Assembly: GCA_022495005.1 (NCBI GenBank)
Contig: JAGYXB010001106.1
Coordinates: forward strand, 434,001-498,000
Direction: 5' to 3'
Origin: Rhyacophila brunnea
Taxonomy: Eukaryota > Arthropoda > Insecta > Trichoptera > Rhyacophilidae
DNA: 64,000 nucleotides
Shown: one piece after another, positions 35,253 to 46,465 of the stretch
How the letters are laid out: each line of letters opens with the position of its first letter
Numbering within the stretch: the stretch's first letter is position 1
Translations under genes and position numbers: made by a program
The notes under the pieces: generated by a model
What the model was told of the DNA's origin: nothing
What the model saw: the letters and a program-made list of their open reading frames with translations, nothing else
Database searches by the model: none

Positions 35253-36101
35253 TTAAGGGGGATGCTTATACTATCAGAGGCGAAAAGAGGCACCTAACGG
35301 AAATATACGAAGCTTGCAATTTGAGATTTTTTTTGATAATTTACAATTTCAACTGTAGTAATTAATAAATATGTATCTGAAAACACTAAAAAGATTTTTT
35401 TTTTTTTAATTTAAAGATAAACTGGCAATTGTAAAAAAATGTAATAAAATGTGAATTCGTTTCAGGGTCAAATCTTATTATTACATTATATTTTATGGCC
35501 ATATTTATTATTAAAATTTAGTTTATTAAGTTTTAGATTTTATGTGGTGTAGATTTTTGACTAATTCGTCATTTTAATATTTTTATAAATATTTTAAAAA
35601 ACATCGATTTTAAAAAAAATATAAATGTGTATAACTTTAAATCCTTTTTATTTATATCAAATTTTATTTTAGGCATGGTCACAATATTGAAGCTCGAGTT
35701 GATATAAATAAAAAGGATTTCAAGTTATACACATTTATATTTTTATAAAAATCGATGTTTTTTAAAAAATACATAAAAAATATTAAAACGATGAATTAGT
35801 CAAAAATCTACACCACATAAAATCTAAAACTTAATAAACTAAATTTTAATGATAATTATGACCATAAAATATAATGCAATAATAAGATTTGATCCTGCAA
35901 CGAATTCACATTTTATTACATGTTTTTACAATTGTAAGTTTATCTTTAAGTTTAAAAAAAAGTAAAAAATCCTTTTAATGTTTTCGGATACATATTTATT
36001 AAATAATACAGTTGAAATTGTAAATTATCAAAAAAAAATCTCAAATTGCAAGCTTCGTATATTTCCGCTAGGTTCTCTGCTGGCATGCGTCTCCCCCTTA
36101 A
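35253..36101. mobile_element. 0.85-kb TTAA-bounded foldback element
   Basis: Arms 35257-35660 and 35699-36097 are inverted copies separated by a 38-bp spacer (35661-35698). Ends are TTAA-GGGGGATGCTTATACT and GGCATGCGTCTCCCCC-TTAA. Arm sequence is extremely AT-rich, with landmarks ATATACGAAGCTTGCAATTT and TGTGGTGTAGATTTTTGAC. The arms are unrelated to those of 20898-22295, yet both start TTAAGGGGG, so they look like two families using the same integration machinery. No coding sequence. Confidence 0.9.
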
Positions 36102-36556
36102 GTGTCCGTCTGTGATTTCGAAATACTATATAAATTATAATATTATTTTATCAGCATTTTGACTATTTTCATGCTGCCTAAACACAAAACCTGACTATTT
36201 GTTCGTTCCATTATAACGCAAAAACTGTTTGACCAATATTGATGAAACTTCCTCAGTTTATATACTATCTTGATGATACGAATTTAGTAAACCGGGATAC
36301 CTGAAAAGGTTTCAAAATTAAGGATAAAACTTCTCGAAGATAACGCATTTATGCATCATGAGTAGGTATGTAAACTGGTCAGGTAACTGCAGCAGAGTCG
36401 TGAGGTGCGGATAGAGAGGCGCGCGCCTACACACAACCGTTGTCGACTAAATGTACTTAGCGAATGTGATACTGACATACGTGACTAAAGGCACTGACGG
36501 GATATTCATAGAAATGAAACTAATGAAATCGTGCATCTGAGAGATTCAAATGTATT
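36102..36556. other. Unannotated DNA with a common insect-repeat motif
   Basis: The stretch at about 36205-36250 (CATTATAACGCAAAAACTGT, then TTGACCAATATTGATGAAAC) resembles a motif widespread in insect repeats of the form 'AACTCAAAAACGGCTGGACCGATTTTGATGAAA' with changes. It is probably transposon debris. No gene is supported. Confidence 0.35.
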
Positions 36557-36640
36557 TGTATCCAGAACATAGACCTGATTAGTTGAGCAAGTGGATAAAA
36601 CTTATTTCTCATAAAAAAATCTTAAAAAAACTATTATATC
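36557..36640 (+). repeat. SINE body fragment
   Basis: ACATAGACCTGATTAGTTGA and GCAAGTGGATAAAACTTATT match the body of the SINEs at 40345 and 41079 (ATGGACCTAATAGTTTGAGC, then AAGTGGCTAACATCC). The tRNA-like head and 3' tail are missing. Confidence 0.55.
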
Positions 36641-37779
36641 AAATTATAATACCTACCAGTTATTGAAAAGATAAAAAAAATACTGACATAATATCCTGAT
36701 AGAACATTCTTTATCAGACGAATAATAATATGATATCACAGAACAGATAATAAATAGAATTCCGATAGGCTATATTCAATACGCTACATTTTGATGTAGG
36801 GTTTTGAATGTGTGAGTGTCCTACGTAAATGAAATACGCATTATGCACGTGCAATAGTGTATGTAATACACCAATATTAAATGAGCGTCAATGCATAAAC
36901 CGAGAGCAGTTGTCAGTATTTGACGTATGACGTATTCTTGACACGTGGTTAAGTTTATCCTGGATTTTTCCTTACTTGAGAGCGGTTACCTGCCACTACT
37001 TACCCGTTGGGTATTTCAGTTCCCATTATTTCTGAGTTCCCTGTATTATATCTAGATAACTATTTTATTAATATTAATATATGAATAAATAATATCTACT
37101 TTAATTTATTATTAAAAAAAATAGATAAATCTACTTATACATTTTATCGGACATCTTATCATAGAAGACTAATTAATAATTATGTAAATGAATTCAAAGA
37201 ATAAACAACACCAATTGAATCTACTTATCTATAATACGTTTTTAACGATATACTAATACAGAGAATGAAACTGGTCCTGATTATCATTACCTAAATTAAG
37301 TAGACAAGTATGTAACTACAAATTATTATTACATTTAATTTTAATTAAAATCTATAATATTAGTATTCCATCACACTTTTTTTATATTTAGGGGTCGGCT
37401 GTTCATTCATCCATTTCTTTACAGTTCTATTATAAAGGAAAAGCTTTAAAACTGCTTTATTAAATATAGATTTTTGTCTAATTAAGAGCTATGCGAAATA
37501 TGTATATTTATCTTACTAAGTCAGAATATTCAGTGTGTCATATACGTATCTATTTTCCGATATAACTTTTTGCTTTTAGTATTTATAGATCACCCTCGGT
37601 TAACTAATTAATATGATTTTAATAAATATCACAAACCAAATAATTAGTCACTTTAATTATTAAACTTCTTGAAATCATTCATATCATTGTTCACTTCATT
37701 TATTATTATATTATTATCAAACGTCATCGTTTTGTTTTGGTTTTCCACAAGTCATTTAAAACCACGGCACAACGCTCCA

Positions 37780-38075
37780 CATCACATGACGATTTTTTCC
37801 GCGGTCCATCAACAAACGGCGGCCATCTTGGAAAAGCACCGCGGACGCCATTTTGTCGTCGGTTCGAAATTTGAATTAACGCGGGAAACGCGCGCTGATC
37901 GCGACCGAGCGGGAACGTGCGGAGAGGACTTGTGGGCTCTGGAAAGCATGGCCCGCGAAACAAACAAACACGTCCCGGTCACGTGGCCCCTCTTCGCCGG
38001 GTTATATTTAAATTGAATCAGTTCGGTCCGGAGGATGTGTGGATCCGCTTCAAGACGAGCGGTAGACGTTGCTAG
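37780..38075 (+). promoter_or_regulatory. Orphan CpG-rich island, candidate promoter/first exon
   Basis: About 290 bp are markedly GC- and CpG-rich against an AT-rich background (CGGCGGCCATCTTGG near 37817, GCGGGAAACGCGCGCTGATC near 37881). The 3' edge has TATATTTAA at 38003 and TCAGTT at 38018. The TATA-to-initiator spacing (17 bp) is shorter than usual, so these may be chance. Open frames on both strands (37669-38016 plus; 37724-37963 minus) reflect GC content. It could be the 5' end of a gene lying beyond recognisable exons. Strand is inferred. Confidence 0.35.
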
Positions 38076-38428
38076 TGTTCCAAATATAAATTAACCGAAA
38101 TTCAAATTTCGAACAAATTCAATTTTTATTTTACCTAGCCCGAATACGTACCTATATGTTTGATTGAAGCTGTGAAATATGAATTATAAAATACTTTCTT
38201 GCATTTTGCATTTTGCCTACTAATGCAGACTTGTACTTACATAATTTATTTATTTAGAAAAAAAGAGTATTACAGCATTACAGCGATTGGCCAATGCGCC
38301 ATAATACAAAATAAATACAAAATTATAAAAATATCTTAATTACAAATAACAACTAATAATAACAAGGAAGTAGAAAAAAGACAGCATGTGTATATGCAAA
38401 TATTAAAGAAACATGATAATATATATAA

Positions 38429-39111
38429 TTATAAATGTAACCTATTAAACACGTCCACAAACATTATATAGTTAACTTTAATGGTGTTATCAAATAAGTT
38501 AATTGCACGATACACAGCATCGTGAAACATAACATCTGTCCTGCGACGAGGTATCTTGAAGACCGTAGAGTTACGAGTGATATTGGTGGGAACATGAAAA
38601 TTATTATTTGCCAGTATATACGGATTGTAAATGAACCCACGAAGAAGTAAAAAGAAATGCTTTAAAAGAACAATCACTCTTCGGGTGGACAGGTATTGCA
38701 TTGATAGCATACCCAGAAGAAAACGAGTCGGGAAATTCATTTTATTATCATTATCATAAGGAAAGAAGGAAAGAACCCGATATTCTTAAGTAGAGAAATC
38801 TAAGAAATCTATTGTGGACTCGATCCAACTTAATTGTGTAAATTGACCCTATTAGGACTCCAAATAATGCTGGAATATTCAAGAATACTCAACACTAATG
38901 AATGTAGCACTCGGACGTTTTAGAATGATTTTGAACCCCTCATAACAAAACCAAGCATTTTGCTAGATCTAGTACTTATGTTAAGAATATGCTGATTGAA
39001 AGTGAACTTTGCATCATACAATAATAATATAAAATATAAATAACTGCCCTTACTAAGTAATGCAGATATACTTTTGATTTTAATTTTAAAATAGTGAGGG
39101 CGGGTTAGCAA
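38429..39111 (-). pseudogene. Jockey/CR1-type LINE reverse transcriptase C-terminus (broken)
   Basis: On the minus strand successive segments read LYDAKFTFNQHILNISTRSS, then stop, then VLHSLVLSILEYSSIIWSPN, a frame change, LDRVHNRFLRFLYLR, another change, then FPTRFLLGMLSMQYLSTRRV through ILANNNFHVPTN and RRRTDVMFHDAVYRAINLFD. The order (LEYASxxWSP; xxRVQxxFLRF; LxxRR...L; VPxxxxR; RTxxxxxSxxYRxxxxFN) is the standard thumb/C-terminal tail of jockey/CR1/I-group LINEs. At least one stop and two frameshifts mean it is dead. The catalytic YADD region would lie at higher coordinates but is not visible. Confidence 0.75.
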
Positions 39112-40340
39112 TATATAAATTGTCCTGGAGTTCAGATTGATATAATAATATTCTTACAGTCGACAAGATTTACATATCTACTTACAATTATATTAATTTT
39201 TTTTGTACTTATGTCAAATACAAAGAATCAGTCAGAAAAGGAAAGTTAGTCAGAAGATAGCCATATGGACAGTGAATTGATATGCGAGGTGCAAATGATC
39301 GAAATGAGGTAAATGCATTCAAAAAGAAAACAGCCATAAATCATGACTTAGGATAGGATGTGCATATGCAAGATGTGGATTTTTCCACGTTTACAATGTT
39401 GAAATTTTGTAGAGAAGAAGAAGAATGAGATCCATAATTTTGTACAGTTGTTATTGTATCCAAAATGTTTTAAGTTCGGACTGTCGACCCACGACACCAA
39501 CACTGCATTCAATAGTCCTAAAACCGTAATGTAATGAAGAAACATTAGGGGTAGGTAGGTATAAGCTTTAACAATCCATATACACTGTAAGAAAGCTATA
39601 AGAAGTGCGCAAGTTTTAATCAAATTATAGACCTTTTAATAAAACTAAAAAAAAAACATTTTAATTTAAGTATAGGTACATTATTGTCATACTGCCGTTA
39701 TTTACCGTTTCTATTTACATTCATTAGGTGGGTACTGTAATGATTTGACTAAAATGAAATATTCACCATGTATATGTGTATTTTGTTTTTTTGATGTCCT
39801 TTTACCTGCACGATAAATATTCTGTCAGACAGACGGGAAAAGTTTTGAAAGCTCCAAAAATTTTCCACCTGTGTCTCATAAATATTTAATTTTGACAACA
39901 TTTTACTCGCTGGCCTTTTCAGCTTGTTTGGTTCCCCAGCTCCAAAATACTCCGGATTTGAATTCAAATATTCATATCGCCATGTTTTTAGCATACAATA
40001 TTCAAGTGAGTAATGTATACAGACAAAATTCTACAAACATATTAATTGACACGAAAACAATTAGCAACAAATTTAAAGGTTTTAATATAATCAACTAATT
40101 ACAAAATATTTTTTGATGACAATTATATATTTGTGATTATTACATTACAACATACTTGCCATTGTCGTTTGGATACCAGGACAATTGGACGATAGTCATC
40201 TTGGCGCCGTTATATACGACTTATTACTTTATATTATATAATAATACATCCCAAATTGTGCAATATTTAACTATTTATACACGCCTTTTCACTCATGTGT
40301 AGATGGCCGTCGTACACGTAAGTAAGCATAAATAAATAAG
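39112..40340. other. Gene-free AT-rich DNA
   Basis: Frames at 39348-39623, 39749-39994 and 39871-40098 lack domains and overlap one another on opposite strands. No RNA gene seen. Confidence 0.4.
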
Positions 40341-40344
40341 TTAC

Positions 40345-40566
40345 GGCTTATAATGGCGTAGGTCCCAGGTTAGAATCCTGGGTTAGGCAAATATACATAT
40401 TGTTTTTCAATTTCTGTTTGGAGTCAGAGTATGGACCTAATAGTTTGAGCAAGTGGCTAACATCCATTTATCGTAAAAACAAAAATCTGTTAGTACAAAC
40501 TTCCACTTTGTGGAGGTCCATATGATCCTATTAGGATCGGACATAGTCAAAAGAAAAAAAAGAAAG
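40345..40566 (+). repeat. tRNA-derived SINE, diverged copy
   Basis: Head: ATGGCGTAGGTCCCAGG then the B-box-like GGTTAGAATCC (one base from GGTTCGAATCC). Body: CATATTGTTTTTCAATTTCT, ATGGACCTAATAGTTTGAGC, CAAAAATCTGTTAGTACAAA. The 3' end GATCCTATTAGGATCGGACA is followed by an A-rich tail (AAAAGAAAAAAAAG). It parallels 41079-41322 over its whole length. Confidence 0.75.
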
Positions 40567-40864
40567 ATATTGTCTGAAAATAAATTTAGAAATATTTGGA
40601 GCCTGCAAGTAATTGTAGCTTTATATAGTTACACAAATCATTGTTATCTTCTTATGGTGTATTACTATATCTTTTTTTTAACTAAAATAAATGAGTATAA
40701 AAGACGAGACACAGTGTTTAATATATAAACGAATTTATGTTATGTAGTTTTGTGAATAAATCGTTTTTAGACACTTATTAAATGTTTAAGGATCCAAAAG
40801 AAATAGCAAATTCACTGATCAATAGCTTTAATTCATTTTTTGTTTCAAAATTGAGTAAACGTTA

Positions 40865-40983
40865 TGCCGGGTCCACACTGACAACATGTCGCCGGCATCC
40901 TCGTTAAATTTTACGATAAGTATGATAATTATCGTAAAATTTAACGAGGTTGCCGGCGACATGTTGCCAATGTGGACCCGGCA
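40865..40983. mobile_element. PIF/Harbinger-like palindromic MITE, copy 2
   Basis: Nearly perfect hairpin of 119 bp: TGCCGGGTCCACACTGACAA on the left and TTGCCAATGTGGACCCGGCA on the right, with inner CTCGTTAAATTTTACGATAA/TTATCGTAAAATTTAACGAG. Flanked by TTA at 40862-40864 and 40984-40986. The arms are the best preserved of the three copies. Confidence 0.85.
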
Positions 40984-41078
40984 TTACCACCAAAAATATT
41001 AATATTAGGCACATTTTCACACTGACACTAACAATTTAATTATAAGAAAACGAAATTATTCCTGATTGATATTAAAAT

Positions 41079-41322
41079 GCACCCACGGTGGCCGCGCGGC
41101 TTAAGCGTTGGACTATAACGCCGTGGGTCCCAGGATCGAATCCTGGGTCTGGCAAGTACACATATTGTTTTTCAATTTGTGTGTGAGTCGGGGTATGGAC
41201 CTAATATGTTGCGCAGGTGGCTGACATCCATTTCTCGTAAAAAACAAAATCTGTTAATACAAACCTCTGCTCTGTAGAGGCCCATTTGATCCTATTAGGA
41301 TCGGACATGGTTCAAAAAAATG
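41079..41322 (+). repeat. Full-length tRNA-derived SINE with TSD
   Basis: The head has an A-box-like GCGGCTTAAGCGTTGG and a B box GGATCGAATCC at 41133-41143, as in pol III promoters. The body matches 40345-40566. The 3' end GATCCTATTAGGATCGGACA leads into CAAAAAAATG. A 9-bp direct repeat TATTAAAAT flanks the element (41070-41078 and 41323-41331), the mark of LINE-mediated retroposition. It is a relatively recent insertion. Confidence 0.85.
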
Positions 41323-41331
41323 TATTAAAAT

Positions 41332-43700
41332 ATATGACTTAATTATCTACCATAATATAATTTTGTGTTATATTTTAATTAATAAATATATCATATTTTG
41401 TTAATAGAGCATTTAAAATTTATAATTTTACAGCCATATAATCACCGAATATTGAGTTATAATTACTTATTTTAATAAGATTAAAATAATATATTCTGTA
41501 AGGATTAATTAACATATCATGAATTATTTCACCAATCTTCACAAAGAAAGAACATTGGAGACGCTGTCAAGATAAAAATTAAATTTATATGCCAATATCA
41601 TTATGACAACTGTTGTAAAATTTCATGGCGTATAAATTAGGTATGTGATTTCGTGACTGGTACACAATAATAATATTATAGTATAAATATTCAACGTAGA
41701 CAAAAGACCAAGAGGGCGTGTCTACGATGAAGTTAGAAAAAGCGTAGAGCCCTCGTAGACCCATCATAACAAAGAAACGGCGTGCAGATTATACTCATAA
41801 CATATTTATTGATATTTATGAGTACGATGAAATATTTCAGTAATTATCTTCAAACAAAATTAATTTAATAATACAAACCTAATATAATGTTCATAAAATA
41901 AACTAAAAAAGGTACTTACCAATAATATTAATAATGAAAAATACACACTCATCTATCGATTGTTGTATACAAGCATTTGGTAGTGGTTCTGAATCGACTA
42001 CATAATTAAATCATGTAGAGTTTTATTAATTAAATTATTTGTTTATTCAATACATATTGAATATATTATATACCTAATATATAGTCCAGTCATATTCGGT
42101 AGGCAAAAAGAACCCCTTACATGGAGATGATTTCCCTAAAGAGAAGGCTTTGCATAGTTCCCAGTAATAACTCCAAAAATCAACATTCGTACACTCTGTG
42201 CTACGGTCGCCATATTGGAAAATAGTGGTCGATTTTTAGTTATTCAGACATACTTACTTCAACTACGGCCGGAACTATTTTTGATAAACCTTCAATAATA
42301 TCGAAAAATAATATAGTACCTATATGCCATATATATCGAGCTAGCTGTAAAATAGGAGAATGTAAATTTTGAATTTATTGAAGTGATTGCTTCAAATCAA
42401 AGAGATTGGACTCCTCCCAGTCTTCAATCTATTTGGTTTAAATGCACTTTGCATCTTAGGAACTATTAAAATGGAGGATAGCTGCAGTTAGTAGCACTTA
42501 CTGGAAACTAGTATTGTACATTTGTAAAGCTTCCCCTCTAGGAGAATTGCTTCGGGTAAAATATTTATTGTAAAAATCAACATTTCATGTGACATTTATT
42601 TTAATGAAAACATACGAACTCCAAAAAATAAGAAATACAATTAAAAATTCTACCCACATAAAAAACAGATTAAAGCTGTACGTACTGAACACACATGGGC
42701 TAAGAAGAATGCGTTTCAAGAAAACAAAATTCATTCATTAAAGATATACCTAATTCAAATTAATACTATATATTGGTTATCGCTAGATTCTGAGAGTATT
42801 CAAAATATATTATGAAATCTCTTATAAAAACGTGTTTTGTGTCCACATTTTCAACTATAAAACTCTTGTAGAATCTTTCATAAGCGTACGAAAGTTTAAA
42901 AAGCTCGGGAGAAAAATAAAACTAGGAAAGGAAAAGTTTCTCCGCCGCAGAATAACACTGAAAATATTTTCAACGGTTTATTATTTAATTTTTTCACGTT
43001 TGCATGCCTGCATGTCCACCAGTGTCTGAATATAAGTTTTTCGTTTTCTAGTTGGTAAGCGTTTTTCCAATGGTCTGTTGCTGTTGCTACCAAATAAACG
43101 TGCTTGAAATAATTGCATATATTGAAAATTCTCTTGCTAAGTGCTTTTAATAAATAAATCGCACCAATAACAGCTATTTATTTTTTCGTTGTTAAGCTGA
43201 ACTTGAAATGTCCATTTACCATAGCCAACATTGTTGATATCTACTGTATATAGATGTTATATTATCTGTCTGGCCATTCGGTGAACATTCTCTATGTACC
43301 AAACAACGTAATCAATATTATATGTGCTTACATGCAAATTGAATATGTAGCGCCTCATTTCAGAAAATACATTGTTGGGGGTTGAAATATTCAAATATTT
43401 GTGATTTATCTTGCATACCTAATAATAATAATCTTAGTGTCATTGACTTTACAAAAGGGCGGTGAATGTACTTGATTCATAATAATATATGTTCATGGTG
43501 ATACAAATTGCAAGATTTAAAATCAATTTTGAAAGTTCTGTACGAGCGTGAAACATGGAGTCTAATATTTAGAAAACAAAACGAGGCACATACTTACTAT
43601 CACTGAGGTTCGAGTGATTTAAGTCTAATATAGTAAATATCTCGAGGGCACGAATATATTGATGAATCTAGAGCTCTCTATAAGGTTTACCAAGAAATCC
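41332..43700. other. Gene-free AT-rich DNA
   Basis: No gene recognised. The plus/minus frame pair at 42832-43093 is open on both strands without any domain. No bounded repeat seen. Confidence 0.4.
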
Positions 43701-43718
43701 CAATAGGTACTCGAACTG

Positions 43719-43832
43719 TAAGCCACCCCCGGATGGACGGACAATATCAACGGTGATGCATAGACGCCGACTATCACCGATTGGAGAGATAGAGCTTGTC
43801 ATAGAGATGTCTGGAGGACGATTGATACTTGA
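43719..43832 (+). pseudogene. LINE reverse transcriptase extreme C-terminus (broken)
   Basis: Plus-strand reading ATPGWTDNINGDA, stop, TPTITDWRDRACHRDVWRTI matches the common LINE tail pattern (RWxDDIxxDAxxxxIxxWRxxAxDRxxWRxI). The in-frame stop and missing upstream domains show decay. The following 43.88-44.18 kb may be its 3' untranslated tail. Confidence 0.55.
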
Positions 43833-44536
43833 TTAGTCTATAGCGCCAGCGTAGGTAAATTAGTAAATATGTGATAATATGACTATCATCGTAATGCTTT
43901 TTACCTCCATCAACCACGTCTCCGCACCCTTTTATTGACATTGAAAGCAGCAGTGGTTGAATTTCGCCAAGTATTTCCTAAGAAGATGGAATCGAGTGTA
44001 CCATATCTATCTAATCACCACATTCATCATCACCGCCATTGCTCAACAACTCCATCCTGGGGTAGGCTCTTCCAAATTTTTGTATTATTCTTTACTTTCC
44101 ACCCAGACGTTCCAATTACTGACGATACAAACTCAATTCCACCCATCCTCCGAAGGCGCAATATGATAGGATAGCAAACCTCCTAAATACGTTAGCACTA
44201 GCATCACAAAACGTTTACATATGCGAATCATAATATAACTACAAGATATTGTATAAAATAATATTTCAATTTCATAAAATATTTATTAGAATATGGAATT
44301 AGGACAATTGTGTTATAAAGCAACGCTTAAACGGTTGAGGACCATTTGGGTGACGAGCTATAGATTCTAATCCAATATTCACACCTTTAGGAAAACAACG
44401 AATATATTCCAGAAACTATACATACTACAGGCATATAAATATTAAAATACTTAGATATGTTATTAACTATAATATTATGTGTAGGTACCTACACGGGTAA
44501 TTCTGAGAAAAATTATACGCCTATTTTTTTTTCCAA

Positions 44537-44612
44537 ACCTCCACCCTATGTAGACCCATAATATTATGATGATCTTCTTATTTAGGATTGGACATGGTCA
44601 AAAAAAACCGTA
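44537..44612 (+). repeat. SINE 3'-end fragment
   Basis: CCCTATGTAGACCCATAATA (with an insertion) and TTATTTAGGATTGGACATGG, then TCAAAAAAAACC, match the 3' end and A-tail of the SINE at 41079-41322. Confidence 0.5.
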
Positions 44613-45214
44613 TACGTAGTAATGAGTAAAAATAGTAAGTATAATTCATTACGTGATAGGTAGACATCCCTTAGGTCGGACCTGTTCGAGATGTAAAGAA
44701 ATTAAATTTAAAAAAAAAAGTACAACAGCGGTGAGGTATTCTTTAGTAGGTATATAATTTGAGACATGCCGAGGTTTTTTCTAGGTCAGATTTTCAATAT
44801 ATTATGTATTCAATTTTAGCAGTTTTAATGGTTATCAAAACAAATTAATACGTTTTCATTATTTGGTGTAAAAAAAACTCAGGACAGATAATCAACCAAT
44901 GTCAAATTATAATTAGGCGGTGTTCGCGTGAACTAGGCAGGGAGCCAAAATGTTGTCCATCGCTGGAACGTATGCGGATGAGCCAGCAATGTTGACAGAC
45001 CAAAATAATTCCATGCAGCATGTGTTTCTTGTGACCATTCATTACAATCCGATAGGACACCATGTGCATTTTAAACCGGCTCACTTCCACACTTGCATTT
45101 TTATACTGAAATGAAAACGAATAAATCACAAGATTTGAGAATGTAACATTCTTTATTGAACATACGTATGAAAACACATTAGAGAACTACTAGAGAAAAT
45201 CTTTTTGAAAAAAT

Positions 45215-45293
45215 ACGACGATCAGTAGGACTCGAACCCGCGTTAACTGGATTTGCGCCAATGTGCTCTACCAACTAACCACTAAGCTATAAT
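45215..45293 (-). repeat. tRNA-like SINE head of a second type
   Basis: The minus strand reads TAGCTTAGTGGTTAGTTGGT then AGAGCA (A-box-like D arm), and GCGGGTTCGAGTCCTACTG (B box GGTTCGAGTCC). The T stem and acceptor stem do not pair properly, and position 33 is not T, so this is not a functional tRNA. It is unlike the SINE at 41079. Confidence 0.5.
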
Positions 45294-45384
45294 ATGCGTC
45301 TAATTACGAAGAAATTAAGTAGTAGATTAGAGCAGTTCACGAAACCCACTTTCAAACAAGGGTGTTTTAGGCACATTGAGGTCA

Positions 45385-45526
45385 AGCGGTATCCCCATTG
45401 GCAAAAAGTTGCTGGCGACTTCATTAAATTTCAATTAAAATAATTTATGGTCATATAAATTATGATAATTATTATCGTGAAATTTAATGAGGTTGCCAGC
45501 AACTTGTTGCCAATGTGAACACGGCA
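45385..45526. mobile_element. PIF/Harbinger-like palindromic MITE, copy 3
   Basis: The right end TTGCCAATGTGAACACGGCA, then TAA, matches copies 1 and 2. The left end has decayed (AGCGGTATCCCCATTGGC). Inner arms CTTCATTAAATTTCAATT and CGTGAAATTTAATGAGGTTG pair. The flanks TCA/TAA no longer match exactly. Confidence 0.7.
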
Positions 45527-45753
45527 TAAGCCGCTGACAGGTTTGGAGCCCGATAGATAGCGGTAAACCGCTATTAGGTATTACAATATAAACATTCAAT
45601 AAGTTACAACGTTTTCTATTCTTATATTAATGTTTTAACTCAGATGTAACACATTCTAAGGAAGCCACCGTATCATCTGCTACACGGAAAACCGTCACTA
45701 GTCTCGAAAGTGGTAATATTGGTATTCGTTCCTTCATTTGCCGCCGCTTATAA

Positions 45754-45806
45754 TGTGACGTCCCTAAGCAACGCATGACCTGCTAACCGCCGTGGGAAGT
45801 CACTAA
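45754..45806. repeat. Internally deleted CAGTGACGTCCC-family hAT relic
   Basis: GTGACGTCCCTAAGCAACGC and CCGTGGGAAGTCACT, the left and right ends of the family seen at 25235-26672, are here only about 15 bp apart. This suggests almost the whole interior was lost. Confidence 0.45.
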
Positions 45807-46465
45807 CCATGTCTAGTAAGATTTGATCACTGTGACTTTTCGCGTAAGTTGAAATTAAAGAAGTAAGTTAGTATCTTCACGAATGAGTCATCTATATTGA
45901 TGTGGACTATTGTAACGGAACTTACGTCCAAAAACGAAAAATTAATTAGATACCCACCATTATCTGACATAATCACAGTAACGCATGGTCGTACTATTCT
46001 ATATTATCTGTTCCCCAGTTACGTTTATGTTGGAGTAGTATAGACAGAAGCGTCGCATGATGAGATTTTATTAATAACTAGTAGAGTATCCAAGCCGGTT
46101 TAAACCGAGATCGGTTAACCGGGTAACCATGCGATTTAAAACTAACCGAAAACTGGGTATTTTTACACGGTAAACTGACCGAATTCTTATTAAGTATATT
46201 TGTACGAATAAAAAAACAGAATTATGTAAAAAGACACATAAATTACTTACTGCGCAGGGTGGCATGACAACAAATAAAATATTACATATACTAAATTTGT
46301 TTACTACCCTCTAATAAACTTATAATCCATAGTATTATTGCTGGACCCTAATAAAACTTTTTTGAAATGGAAATAAAATTTTCTCAAATCCCAACGACAC
46401 AGGTTCACATCCCATGTTCAGTTGATTACCTACTCAAAAGATAAGTCTACTTACTTAACGTAAGA

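Noticed and set aside
37669..38016. 115-codon plus-strand frame with a hydrophobic start
   Set aside because: It spans an AT-rich part and a CpG island, is open on both strands, and shows no domain. The GC-rich composition explains the lack of stops.
41079..41150. Possible tRNA gene (GGATCGAATCC)
   Set aside because: It continues into a SINE body with an A-tail and target duplication, and a second copy exists.
42832..43093. Overlapping plus and minus frames of about 65 codons
   Set aside because: No domain, basic/AT-driven composition, and no splice context.
44902..45177. Frames open on both strands (minus 91 codons; plus reading through MLSIAGTYADEPAMLTDQNN)
   Set aside because: No recognisable family on either strand and no second copy to support a transposon ORF. 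Left out, although a decayed exon cannot be excluded.
45215..45293. Possible tRNA gene on the minus strand
   Set aside because: A and B boxes are present but the T and acceptor stems do not pair and the anticodon loop lacks T33. Treated as a SINE head.
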